Below are positions 49,319 to 61,657 of a DNA stretch of 64,000 nt, in pieces. The stretch is from Gnetum montanum (Eukaryota; Streptophyta; Gnetopsida; Gnetales; Gnetaceae), in NCBI GenBank assembly GCA_015680685.1, contig MNCI01008651.1, forward strand, positions 700,047 through 764,046. Reading direction: 5' to 3'. The first letter of the stretch is position 1, and every line of letters begins with the position of its first letter. The notes beneath the pieces were generated by a model. It was not told the DNA's origin and made no database searches. It saw only the letters and a program-made list of their open reading frames with translations. Position numbers and translations under genes: made by a program.

Positions 49319-51331
49319 TGTTGGTGATCATTTGGGATGGTGAACGTTTTCTTTTGGATCTCGAGATTGGAATAATGGGAAATGAAGGTGTTCCTTGAAA
49401 CTTGAGTTTAGGTGTTTGTTGGTCTCTAGAAACACCAAGGCCCAGATACCTTCAAATAAACTTAGTGGTAATAGAGTGAACTAAGTGTAAATATGTGTTT
49501 TCTATTATTAATGTGGAAATGCTTGGATTTGTGTATGAAACTATAACTAGCTATTATAACAGAAACTCAACTAACCTTGTTGAATACTGTGAGTCATTAA
49601 ATATTTCTATTTTGTCAAGTTTTTTAGTCTATATAGTTCCTATAGTATGTTTCTTGAAACAAATAAAATTTCACCAAAATGCTTAAGCACAATTCTGCAG
49701 AAATCTACAACTAATTTTCCTCAAAGAGAAAGATCTACAAGAAAATTAGAAATAGAATAAGATTCAATGGATTTTAATAAAGAAGAAGAGATAAAGCAGA
49801 ATTGTGTGAAATCTCAAATATTTAAGCAAGATAAATTGAACATGAGGAAACACTTTGAGATAAAGTTATTCCAGTTCAACCTAAAGTGTTACAAATTGTC
49901 TAAACCCTCTAAGCTCAACAAGAAACTTTGTAAAACACACTCCTATTAAACTTCCAAAATGCTTTGTAAAAGACAAAATGCAAGCTATTATTTAGCTAGT
50001 TAATAGTTGTCAAGAATTGCAAACAATAGAGCTATCAGAAAAGATTGAATAATTTCATGATTGAACATAGAGGAAAAACTTTAAAATTGAATTTATTTCA
50101 AGTCAATTCAAAATATCAAATATTTTCTAGATCCTCTAGACTTGAATAGGAAATTTCATAAAGACATTGCTGTTAAATTACTCAAGATGCTTTTAAAAGG
50201 ACAACATAAGTTCTTACATGGCAACTAAATAGAAGTCTAGAATTATGTGAAAATAGAGCTATAAGAGTAATCAAAAAATCCAAAAATTAGATGCCAAGGA
50301 GAGTACTATCTAAACCATTAGCTAAGCAACTAAGAAAAAATGAGAACAAAAGAACTCATAGGATTTAAACAAAGTAGCTGAATTGATGATGCATATTAGA
50401 AAGCTATTCTTACAAGTGATTATCAATACTTCTTCCAAGTTCCAACCCACTCATTTTTTATTCTATCCTTGAAGCTCTTTTCTAGTGATTTTGTGGTAGT
50501 TACAAACATTATGGAAGATTAAGGGTAGTTACAGCCACTATAAGAGTTAGTTATAACTACCATAGAAATTAAAAAGGTATAGTCGTCAAGCATACTATTT
50601 GGTAGTTACAACATCATGGGAAATTAAAAATTAGTTACAACCAGCATGGTAGTTAGTTATAACTACCATAGATATTGAAAGTTATAATTGACAAGTGTCC
50701 TATTAATATCAAACATTCAATAACTATCCTATAAATCCCTTTTCTCCTTTAATAATAGCCCTTTTCTTTTATTTCTTCTTTTTAAATTTTTTTATGAAGT
50801 CTATCTTTATACAATATTTGTAGAATACCTTGAATGAATATTTTAGCATAATAAAGCTTTGGAGCAAAAAATAAAAATAAAAATCCTTTACTTCAAAAGA
50901 AAGCATATCATTATTCATGTCATCATTGGTAACCCTGTTCCAAGGAGGAAATGACAAGCTTTCCAATGAAGATGATAGATAGGGTAGCTTTGGCATCCTA
51001 TAGGTGTTCAATGCTCTATGTCAACTACTTGCACTTGCTACTCATGTTGCTGCTCTTGACCATGAGCTTAGTCGTGCTTTGTGGCTTTGCATCATAAAAC
51101 CTCTAAAGTAGTGCTTGCTAAAAATCAACTATTGCCATCTCACGAGCATGGTATTTCATCAACATTGGCAAACCATCACCAAGACATGGCATCACCACTT
51201 TCCAATACACTTCCCTACTTATCGCATATCATACACCACCTCCACCTATGGCCGTAACACTGATCTCACCACCATACATCTAACATGATCCATCCCACTC
51301 ATACTCATAGAAAGATAGTTCTGCTCATACA
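49319..51331 (-). repeat. 3' LTR of the family C element
   Basis: 2013 bp from TGTTGGTGATC to GCTCATACA. A candidate polypurine tract (minus-strand GGTGGAAAACAAA, 51332-51344) adjoins its inner end. Inside are repeated, partly palindromic words (GTAGTTACAAC, AGTTAGTTATAACTACCAT) at 50505-50680, matched at 62715-62905. Open frames here (49495-49686, 50769-51011) have no known motif. Confidence 0.7.
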
Positions 51332-51759
51332 TTTGTTTTCCACCATACATTGGTTTAAAAATTCAATGTAAAATGTTTGAACATTATAGGTAGATAATCT
51401 CTCTCTCTTAAATCAACATAGAATGGCTACTCAACGGAATCCCCTTTTCAGTCATAAAGCATGCTACATTAAATGGCCTAAATGTGCCAACATTTCTTGC
51501 CCCCTTTCAAAAATTCTTAAAGGAATTTAAGATTGAAACTATTTTCCAATGCACACTAGTTGAATCACATTTTCTGTGTTCAACTGAAATAAAAAGTTTT
51601 ATTCAACATTTTTACATTTGAAAACCATAAATCTTTTTTGGGAAAAATTCTAAGTGAATTTAAGATTTGGTGATATAAAAACCCTATTCCTAAGAAACAA
51701 AAACAAAAACTATACAAGTGAAGCCATAGCATAAGTTACTTAGTAGAAGGAAAGAGAGT

Positions 51760-52115
51760 GGGCAAAGTGACCCTCTTAGGAATCCTCTTGTCTTGGATTC
51801 TATCGTACTTAATTTTTGATGTAATCCAAGATTTCTTCTCTTCCTCTTATTTTATTAGTGCTTCCACTTCTTCAACCCTCACGTTATCCTTTGTAGCATT
51901 ATTTCTCGAAACTATCTCCTTCCTTTTTTCAAATGTTATTTTAATTCCAATACTCAAGGCTTCATATTTAGCCTTGTTGTTAATGCAAGGGAAAGATAGA
52001 GGAGCTGCATTGAAAATTTTTGGAGAATTATCATTTACTAAAACTACTCAAGCTTCTACACCTTTAGAGTTACAAAAACCATTAAAGTATAACTCCCACT
52101 TGCTATTATTTTGAG
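51760..52115 (-). pseudogene. RNase H relic of the family C element
   Basis: Reading the minus strand from about 52110: KWELYFNGFCNSKGVEA, then VVLVNDNSPKIFNAAP and LSFPCINNKAKYEALSIGI. This is the start of a Ty3/gypsy-type RNase H. Catalytic D (YFDG) is N and catalytic E (AEYEAL) is K, both consistent with G-to-A change on the coding strand, and one TGA interrupts. RT should precede it but is missing, so an internal deletion joined the protease region to RNase H. Confidence 0.6.
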
Positions 52116-52379
52116 ATTCCTCTTTTTCCAAGTTATAAACTTCTTGGAGTGTGTAAATTTTGGATTTGAAAGCTCTTTTTTCAACAACTTTGTTTTTTTT
52201 CCATTGGAATTAATGTTTTCAATCATCAAACGTTCACTATATATGTATATTTGATTTGGTTCCCCTTTCCAAGGTAGCCACATATGTGAGTAATCTGTTG
52301 ATATGTAACCTGAAAAATTTTTACTCCAACTTCTACTCAAGAAAACACTATATGAATCTAGGATATTTGCTACTTGAAT

Positions 52380-54254
52380 AGTTACTCTACTTTTATATGA
52401 AGTTTAGAAGTGATTTATAATAGAACATTTGGTAGCTAATCCACAATCTTCACTATGCTTTTATCGCCTTGAACAATCATTTTATTGGATTGTTTAGGAA
52501 TTAAACCAAGTTTTTTGCATATAGATAATGATATGATAGTTTATGTAGCTCTAGAATCAACCATATAGTTGTGAAGATATTTGTCTTTTAACTTCATTGT
52601 CAAAAGAAAAGGAGGAGCTTCTTTATCAGGAGTACAATCATAGCTAGTTTTTGTTGTCTTACCAATGTGAGATACATAGCTTAGCTCTAATTCTCCAACT
52701 CTCCTTTTACATTTAATAAGCTCTAAATATTTCCTTTGCTGGTCTCTTATCTGTAAAAATTGATATATGTTGATGTTGACCTTGACATGTTTAAGATCCT
52801 CAATTAGATTATATTCTCCATCTCCATAAAAGGTTGGTTTCTTCATGTATTTATTAAAAGTCTAACTTTGAATACTTTGCTCTACTTGATCTTCTTTACT
52901 TTTATTTTCTTTTCCACTTGGTTCAAAAACATTCCTCTTAATAGATGGATTAGAAATGACATATGGAAGCTTGGAAGTGGTTAATTTTTCTTTTGATCAC
53001 AAATTATATCTATTTTCTTCATTGTTATTACACTCTTCATCTAATGATATTTCCTCTTTAGAACTTGACAGAGAAGAGATATTACTAGATCCATTATCAA
53101 AAGATTTGCTTGCACAATGAACACTAGATAACTCATTATGAGATTCAATATCAAGGAATTTGGACATAGAAAGATCACTATCATCCTCATTTTTTGCTAA
53201 CTTAGTGTCTTAATATTTATGTTTTCTACTTTTCTTTTCTTCTTGTATTTTAACTTTTGCCAAAGCTTTTTCTAGTTTCACTATTTTGTTGGATAAGTCT
53301 TTCATTAACTATCCTTTTTTAGATTCTTTGCTTTCTAACTCTTTCTTTGTCTTAATATTATAGGATCTTAGTAATGCTTTAAGTTGGGCAAAATATTTCA
53401 TAGGAATAATAATTTTCTCTTCTCTTTTTTGAGTTGTGATAATTTCTTCATTGTTTAAGTTTAACTATTTCTCTAACTGTATAGCTTCACTAAAGTAGTC
53501 ATTTAGTGTTAGTGAGTTTGGAGTTCTCCTTAACTAGACTAAAATATTGGGATTCATAGCCTTAAGATTAGTATCTCTAATCATTTCTTCTAATGGTCTA
53601 TATTGTCTTTGAAAGATCCCACAAATTCATTGAAATTTAATGTTGAAATCTCTAATTGATGCCTTAACCCCTTGCTTAGCTTGTACTAACCCATAGTATA
53701 GTTGTTGAACCAATTGATTACCAAAATGAGCCAAGAAAAGGCTTTTCATGTCATCCAAACTTGTAATACTATTGCTTGGCAAGTTTGAATACCAAATTTG
53801 AGAAATTTGCTACAAACAACCTACAAGCTTGGTCTTGGTGTTGAATATTTGCATGAGCTAAAGCTAACTTAAACAAGTGGAGGTATTCTTTAGCCAAGTA
53901 AGCTTTTTTGGGAACAAAAGGTTTAGGAAAATATTTGTAAACTACCTTAAGAATATCATTGCAATTTTGGAACCTTAATGGTGTAACTCCTTGCCAAGGA
54001 TTCATTGGTTGTAGATTTGCCACCCTATTAAGATTCCTCTTGGTGGTTAAACTCTTATGTTTCTTGGGCCTTCTTCTATAAACTCATAAGCCAAATAGAA
54101 GAGGTGAACTCCTTATCCTTCTTGTTTTTACTCTACTACTTATCCCAAACTTAAAAATATTTTTCTATTCTTCTTTCAATGAATAATTAGTCTTATAATT
54201 AGAAATTTTTTTAGGACTTTTGAAATCTTCTAAACTACTAGTTTGTTTGGTCAT
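52380..54254 (-). pseudogene. gag-protease polyprotein of the family C element
   Basis: Start taken at the ATG read from 54254 (MTKQTSSLEDF). The gag text includes NLQPMNPWQGVTPLRF, YLHLFKLALAHANI and a region (PLEEMIRDTNLKAMNPNI) typical of plant Ty3 gag. An acidic/serine-rich linker follows, then NLIEDLKHVKVNINIYQFLQ and the protease start APPFLLTMKLKDKYLHNYMV with D-S-R-A at the active site where D-S-G-A is expected (about 52546). Stops are numerous, and one frameshift lies near 53210. Its LTR follows to the right after a short stretch (54285-54308) that may hold the primer-binding site. Confidence 0.65.
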
Positions 54255-54308
54255 TAACTCAAAATAATAGCTACTTTTTGTTCAAGCCATCATAGCACCA
54301 AAGCGAAT

Positions 54309-55289
54309 TGTTGGCGATCATTTGGGACTGCCAATGTTTTTCTTTGGGTCTCAAGACTGGAATCACAAGAAACAAAGGTGTTTCTTCAAACTTGAGTTTA
54401 GGTGTTTGTTGATCTCTTGAAACACCAAGATCCAAATACCTCCAAATAAACTTAGGTGTAATAGAGAAGATTAAGCGTAAATGTGTGTTTGTTATTATGA
54501 ATGTTGAAATGTTTGGATTTGTGTATGAAACTATAAGTGGCTATTATAACAGAAATTCAGCTAAACTTGTTGAATACTGTGAGTAAGTAAAGATTCCTAT
54601 TTTGTCAAGTCATTTAGTCTATATAGTCCCTATAGTACGTTGCTTTAAACAAATAAAATTTTTTCAAAATGCTTAAGCTCAATTCTATAGAAATCTACTT
54701 CTAATTTTTCTCAGAGAGAAAGATCCACAAAAAAATTAGAAATAGGATGAGATTCAATGGATTTTAAAAGAGAAAGTAGAATTGTATAAAATCTCAAACA
54801 TTTAAGTGAGGTAAATTGAACATGAAGAAATAGTTCGAGATAAAGCTATTTAAATTCAACCTAAAGTGTTACAAATCATTTAAACCCTCTAAGTTCAATA
54901 AGCAATTTCATAAAAGACACTCTTATTAAACTTTCAAAATGCTTCGTAAAAGACAAAATACAAGCTATTATTTAGCTAATTAATAGTTGTCAAGAATTGC
55001 AAAAAATAGAGCTATCAAAAAAGACTAAACAATTTCAAGATTGAACATAAAGGAAAAACTTTAAAATTGAAGCTATTTCAGGTTAGCTCAAAATATCAAA
55101 GATTTTCTAGATCCTTTAGACTCAAACAGGCAATTTCTGAAAGACATTGCTATTAAATTGCTCAAGATAATTTTAAAAGAACAACATAAGATCTTACATG
55201 GTAACCAAATAGAAGTCTAGAATTGCATGAAAATAAAGTGATAAGAGCAATTAGAAAATCCCAAAATTAAATGCCAAGTAGAGTACTAT
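54309..55289 (-). repeat. Family C 5' LTR, left half
   Basis: It matches 49319-50305 closely from TGTTGGCGATC to GAGTACTAT. It stops at the ACTAT target duplication of the inserted family A element; the other half resumes at 62536. Confidence 0.75.
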
Positions 55290-56161
55290 TGATGAACCAT
55301 TTTTAACTGGCTTCAATATCAAATATTTGATATCATATACTTGATATTGGGGCCCAAGAAGCAATGTTGGATATCCAATATTGTAGCATGTGTGACGACC
55401 TATAAATATAGTGCTTGGGCGCATGGTTTGGGCATAAGTTAATTAGTTAGTACAGTAGTTGAGCTCTTGCAATTTTATTTTGTAGTCTTAGAGAACAGTT
55501 AGTGAGTGCCTATAGTGTGGATTTGAGTCAGTTGTATGGTGTCTTATTCGAGTGGCAATGTACCTAGACACATTCCGTGAATGGTAATAAGATCAAGATT
55601 GATTCTTATTCATTACAACACTTTGACTTAGATTAGATTTACTTTCCATGCATTTTAATTTTCATGTACTTAGTTAATATTTACATTTCCATGCATATTT
55701 ATGAATTCGCAGAATAAGTGCAACTAATTTCGAGGGTAAACATTTATTCGCTTGGTAACCCTAGCAGTGTTATTATTTAGTTTGCCTAGTAGCATAGCGC
55801 TCGGTAATCTCAACAGTGGATACGTGGGTTTAGGACATGTACGGTAAGCAGGGAATGGACACTTATCACCCATAGGCTAGTTTAGACTTCACTTTCCATT
55901 GTTAATTAGATTAAATAATTAATTTTTCTATTATCATTAGGAGTAGCATAAAGCCACAACAACATCAATTATCATATGCCTCACTTTAGACTAAACCATA
56001 TGCGATAAAGCTACCACTAGTCCAAGTGGGAAGACAACAAACTATGATCAAAACATAACGATCTAGATGTAAAACTAGTCCCGTCCATAGAATTCAACTG
56101 GATTGTGCGTGAACGCTTGTGATTCATATGGTTAAATGTAGGGGTACCTCACTGCTCATTA
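55290..56161 (+). repeat. 5' LTR of the 55290-62530 element
   Basis: 872 bp starting TGATGAACCAT and ending GCTCATTA (last CA changed to TA). GATATC words (55318-55370) are decayed palindromes; the TATA box is at 55401-55408. The TTATTCGAGTGG block near 55545 and an AATAAGATCAAG signal near 55586 follow. Confidence 0.85.
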
Positions 56162-56162
56162 T

Positions 56163-56180
56163 TGGCACCATTGCTAGGGA
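56163..56180 (+). promoter_or_regulatory. Primer-binding site, tRNA-Asp type
   Basis: TGGCACCATTGCTAGGGA starts two bases after the LTR. It agrees with the Athila-type tRNA-Asp site at 14 of 18 positions and with the site at 44485-44502 at 16 of 18. Confidence 0.7.
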
Positions 56181-56291
56181 TGGTACTAGTTATCTAGATT
56201 AGTTATATTATAAATGATCAATGTAAAGGTATTAATGATTTACCTTTTGGAAAATATTAATATTTTATTTTAAGTCACACACATTGAAACC

Positions 56292-58268
56292 ATGTCTTCT
56301 TCACATAGGACCAATAAGACATCATATGATGAGAACATTCATTTGAGAACTAATAGGATCTACACTGAAGAGAATTGGGGTGAACAACCTCAAACAGGGG
56401 TTTCATATGCTCATTTCCACTCTTACTACACTCAAAGACTATATTCAATTAGTGTAGAAAGTCCTAGAGGAGATGGAGTAAGTCCTAGAACTAGGAGGGC
56501 CTCAAGGCTTAGGACCTCCTCTAAACCTAGAAAAGATAAATTAAGGGACCATGGGGAGAACTATAGGAGCCATGGTGATTCCCCTAGTTCCTCATCTTCC
56601 TCTTCCTCTTCAACGTCTAGTTTTGATGAAGATGAACATAGGTATAGAGACAAAGCTTCACTATGGAATCAAGATAAAGATATAAATCAAACTAAAGGGA
56701 AAAATCAAAGGCATCAAAATGAGCATAGAAAAGATCATTACAATTAGACAAATAGAAATATAGATCATCATCATGATGTGTCTAGTACAGATGAACCCTT
56801 GTTGGCTACTAGGGACCTAACACAGATTAGGGAGGTAGTTCAAATACCCCAAAGGCATCAAAGGGACAGTTACATCAAATGGCTTGACATGAACAACATT
56901 CCTAAATTTAGGGGAGGCTATAATTCTAATTCACAAGATCACTTACAAGCCTTCCATGATGCCTGTGCCTTGCCAAATATCAAAAATAAGTGACAAAAGC
57001 TTAAGCTCTTCCCTAGGATGCTAATAGATGAAGTAGAAAGTTGGTATAGATTGTTGGAACCAAGTTCTATCCACTAATGGTCCATAATGCTAGAACATTT
57101 CAATGAAAAATACCAAACCTATGCAAGAGTGTCCAACCTAAGAAAAAAAATCCAAGGGTGGAAGTAAGAAAATCATGAACCCTTAGATGTGGCCTTGGAT
57201 AGATACTATTCACTACTACATAGATGTCATGGAACATGATTTTTCTCAAAAAGAGAAACTTTTGCACATCATAGATGGGCTTCGTAATGAAATGAGGGAG
57301 ACCCTTGGGATTTTTGCCCAAGGTTAGTTATATGAACTAAAAGTCCATCAGATACAAAGGCTAATTGAGTGGGTGGCAAAAGAAGAAGGAGAGATATGTA
57401 AATGAGAGAATGTAGAGGAAAGTAACTAGGATCCAACTCTTCAAAAGAAAAGGACCCATATCTATGATGAGGAAAAAGAGGCAGCTCTTGATGAGGTGAC
57501 TTCACAACAAACCTTGATAATACAAAAGTATATTGACGAACTTGAAGCAAAGCTAGATAAGATGTCAGAATGGATAAATGAGAAAGTTAAAACTTGCATA
57601 GAAATCATAGAGGAGAGAGTAATGCAAAACAAATCAAGTGACCATAACAAAAGGAGGAAAAGAGACCAAGAGACAAGTAAGAACATTGATCGGTAGAAAG
57701 GGAAGTTGCTTGTAGAAGAAGAGGCTATAGACTCAACCATTGAAGAAGATGATGGATGTGACATCTACATATATGACCATCAAAAGGGCTATTGCCCATT
57801 AATGTTACATCTACATAAGTATTGGGCTTTTCATTGAATCCCAAGTTCGTACAAAAGCAAATGCCTAGGAAATTACCTTACTCACAAGGTGATTATAGAC
57901 AATTTTACAACCAACCATACTATCCTAGTGGGACTTCTTATTAGCCTCAAAAATACTATCACTTGTAGTGGCAAAACCCATAGTTGTGGGGGAGACCATC
58001 ATCAAATCAGCACTACCCTTGCTACCAGCCAAACCCATATGAATATTATGTTCAAAAACCTATTTCTCCAACTAGTTCTACTTCTTCTACTTCATATCAC
58101 TACTACCACTCTCCTGAATATCATCGACCTGTGATTCTAAAGGATCGACCTGTGAATATTCTCATACTTTCCTTCATCATATGTCATCACCAACAACATA
58201 GGAAGGTTTAGCACCACTAAGAGAATGCCACTTATGCTGCAAATATACACAGAAATGATAATGCCAAT
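56292..58268 (+). pseudogene. gag of the 55290-62530 element
   Basis: The frame starts MSSSHRTNKTSYDEN. It runs through an arginine/serine-rich region with a run of about 13 serines (56580-56630), TAG at 56745, then the capsid part (YIKWLDMNNIPKFRGGYN at about 56868, FHDACALPN; EVESWYRLLEPSS near 57030) with TGA and frameshifts. Next come a charged helix (QRLIEWVAKEEGE; KYIDELEAKLDKMSEWINEK) and the zinc-knuckle relic near 57745-57790 (C-D-I, Y in place of the second C). The Q/Y/S-rich tail ends at the solo LTR. Protease beyond it is mostly deleted: 59209-59600 picks up after the protease core. Confidence 0.65.
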
Positions 58269-59208
58269 TGATGAGACGCGGTTTGCGTCGGCCGCGATAT
58301 CGCGTACGCGATATCGCAGTCAGTCGTCATTTCTATAAATAAGAGGCGGCTCTCCCTTATTTGAGGATCCCAATTTTAGTGTAGCGAAGCTCTGGCAGTT
58401 TGATCCCTCCAGAGTTAGAATTTTCCCGTGTCTGCCCGCAGTGTGGTGAATGTGATTGTACGGTGTCTTTATTCGAGTGTGCCGTACTTGGACACGCACA
58501 TGACCGGCAATAAAGATCGAGATTACTTCATCATTGCAGCATTCACTTAGTTTATTTATTTGTTATTTATTTAATGTTATTTATTGCTTTCATAGCGCGG
58601 TGTGAGTACGACTTAACTACGAGCATCTACGGGTGTGTACGGCTAGTTAAGGAATCGGTTACTCATCGCGAGTAGTTTCTCACCCTTAAACTCCTAGAAG
58701 CGGAACGAGTACGACTTGATTACGAGCATTTAAGTGTGACTGCTTGGTAGCCCAGTGGTGTAGCTAGGGGGATCTACGCTTGGTAACCCAGTGGCGTATT
58801 TGGGGTCTGCGCTTGGTAATCCCAGTGGCGTACCTAGGCCTATGCTTGGTAGTCCCAGTGGCAGTCGTGCACGAAGTCCAAGATGTGTACGGTTGATCAA
58901 GGAATCGGTTGCTCGTCGCACTTAGGCTAGATTAGATTTTCTTACCCTTTCCCTCTTAGTTTAGATTAGTTAATATTATTTTCCATTGCCTTCAGGAGTA
59001 GCGATAGAATTAGGAACACATCATACACCTCATCTAGACTAAACCATACGTGACATATGCAAAACTAGTCTAGATGGGAAGACAGCGAACTACGACCTAA
59101 GGCTAACTATCTAGATACCACAACTAGTCCATCTGCGGAGTTCGACCGGATCGCGCGTGCAACACTCGTTTCGTATGGTTGAGTGTAGGGGTACCTCACC
59201 ACTCATCA
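58269..59208 (+). repeat. Solo family A LTR, the least decayed copy
   Basis: 940 bp, starting TGATGAG and ending CTCATCA, flanked by the target duplication CCAAT (58264-58268 and 59209-59213). With no internal sequence, it is the product of recombination between the two LTRs of an inserted element. It keeps many CpG sites, including a 24-bp perfect palindrome (58294-58317). The TATA box is at 58334-58341, an AATAAAG signal near 58510, and four repeats of GCTTGGTAACCCAGTGGCGT start at 58742, 58778, 58811 and 58844. Confidence 0.9.
58294..58317. promoter_or_regulatory. 24-bp perfect palindrome with two GATATC cores
   Basis: Two GCGATATCGC words joined around a central GTAC form a perfect palindrome 17 bases upstream of the TATA box. 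Related words recur five or more times in the LTRs at 38976-39090 and 45441-45560. A cluster so close to the promoter suggests binding sites for a dimeric factor or a hairpin; neither is proven. Confidence 0.45.
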
Positions 59209-61648
59209 CCAATAGATCTCTACCATAATCTTGGAAGCACCCTTTCTTTAGGATGGTTCCCATGCATGAGCACAAAACTTGTAGACTTACTAGAAAATCA
59301 AAACATGCACAAGGCCAATTTGATGCAACACCCATCCTCATAAAAATGATGTCTCCTAATCATACACAAAAGCCAATACTAATTACCGCTCTAACATGAT
59401 ACATAAACAATAAACCTATCATTGTGGAGAGACAAAGAAATCCATGAATCACTAATAGTAAAGGATGTAGTTGTGGGCCAGAAATTCAAAATATTAACAT
59501 AGCCCACAACAAAGTTCAGGAGCAAGTGTGTGAGAAAAAACCAATCGACATAGTAGCCACTAAACTAGAGGACACCCATTGGCTTGAAAATGAGAATATA
59601 AAATTTTTTTAAAGATGCATGGAAGTAACTAATTCACTTATTAGTTATAGACTTAAGAAAATGGACCAAATAGAGGGCCATATATCTTACACTCTGATTA
59701 TACACTAGAAAAGGATATTAAACATAGTGACTAGGGAATTAAAATAGAAAATCAAGAAGAAGAAGAAAACACATCTAGACCTCCAAAAATGGAAATACCT
59801 TCAAGTCTAGATGAAGATACATCTCGGAATGATCCAAATGAGACTATCACCAATGTTAGATGCACTACCACATGATTAATTAAATTAGAAATGATGATAG
59901 ATGGGAAACTACTAGTGTATAACCAGGGGATTGTGTGGTCCATCTCCCAAATGTGCGGCCATAAGATTAGTTGTAGGGGAGATGCTCCATCCTGGTTCAA
60001 GAACTAATCCATGTTTTTCACTTTTTTGTTTTACAATTTTTTTATCAATTTCCTATTTCTTCTAAAATTTTTTGATTCTTAATATGTTTTTCATTACTTT
60101 ATATTTTTTCTCTTTTCTTAAGTCATTTTCTTTATGTTTTATGAATGTTTTTTTTATGTTTTTGTTAATAATATTGCTAGGTCATGATGCAGAAGTCAAC
60201 ACTATGTGTTGGGTTTTATTGCTATGCTATCAAGAAGACATGTTACCCATGCCTGAAGACACCCCTCTAACTAAGGCCCTTCCTTCCTTCTTCTCTTTTT
60301 GGAGTGATGATTATTCTTTGAGGTGGTTGTGGACTCATGGTGGTCAGTAGGGAGGAACACATCAATGTGAGGTTACTATTCATGGTATGGACTTGGATTG
60401 AACTTAGATAGGTAGGTATGCTAATCATTTTAATCATATTTTTCATAAGAACCTACCGTGGAAATGGTCAAGTACCTTACATCTTGATCTTTGTAATCCC
60501 TTCTAATCCCATTATTCACCTCATTACTACATGTGATTATGAGCCTTTTGGTTTTGTGTAGTATAGTGCAACATCCCAACGATAGTAGTTGTGTGTTGTT
60601 TGGAACAAGCACATGATCTACCTTTAACTTCTAAGGTGCCCACGAACATCTATAAAAGTGGTTATGCAAGGGCATTTTGGTAGGAACCTACTTTGGGGAG
60701 GATCCACTTGCATAAATTTCGTTGATCATGGCTTTGAACTAACCTTCACATCTTCCAAAACATCAATGATAGTTTCTTTGAATTTATGCATAATTTTGGG
60801 ACTAATTCTCATTTGTTTCATTAATTTTTTCTACTTTTCTATTTTCATATCCATTAATATTTCTTAGCAATCTTTTGATTCAGACCTTTGGTTTTAATTG
60901 TTTGAAAACTTGTGTGCTTTGAATTTTTTTGGAAATTTTTGAAATTTTTTCTAAGATCCTATTTTCGAACATTGTGGTAACTGATAGTAATTGACCAAAA
61001 TAAGATGAAAACCTTGATGATTTTAGTTACCTTATAGCCTTGGGCATAGTACGTTGTCATCACCTTGTGCTTAAACACAAACTAAGGGATCCAAAAATGG
61101 TTTATTATTAAGGAAAAAATTACCAAAACTAATGTTGATTCTTTGGTGAGTGTAGGTGATGCTAAAAGAAATGCCTAAGGAAGAAGGCCTTTTACTAGGC
61201 ACAAAAAGAAAGCCAAGAGGGGAAAAATTGAGGATATGCCCATGGATAAATCATAGCACATATGAGACAATAGCTCAAACATTGCATGTTTACTAGATCC
61301 ATGGAACGATGAGAAGAAATTTCATTTCATCCTTCAAGAAGGTTCTGCATAACTAGAGCAGCGTCGACATAACAATCAGGGTTGGAAGTCTGCCACTGCT
61401 AGTGACAACAAGAAGAATCATCTTTAGTGGATTTTTGAAGACCTCTGCAAATTTTGTAATCTTCAATGTCTATATAGTATTTTTGTCACTCTATCATTTT
61501 ATATGAATCCACTCAAATAAAATTTTATGATGCCACACTTAGAGCTAGTCAGTAGTTAGCATCAGTCAATAATCCCATACCTTCCCAATATTTTATAAGG
61601 GACTTGTTCCTCCTTTGTTTTTACTTGGGGATGAGTTTTTATTCAATC
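59209..61648 (+). other. Post-protease and 3' non-coding region of the 55290 element
   Basis: 59209-59600 matches 31815-32630 with the protease core deleted (for example GGATGTAGTTGTGGGCC near 59462). A T-rich tract follows (60015-60165), then blocks shared with 34940-36250. No reading frame is conserved between the copies. Confidence 0.5.
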
Positions 61649-61657
61649 ATGGGGGTA

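Noticed and set aside
54285-54308. Primer-binding site of the family C element (minus-strand TTTGGTGCTATGATGG)
   Set aside because: Plausible by position and a TGG start, but I cannot name the tRNA, so it is not listed as a feature.
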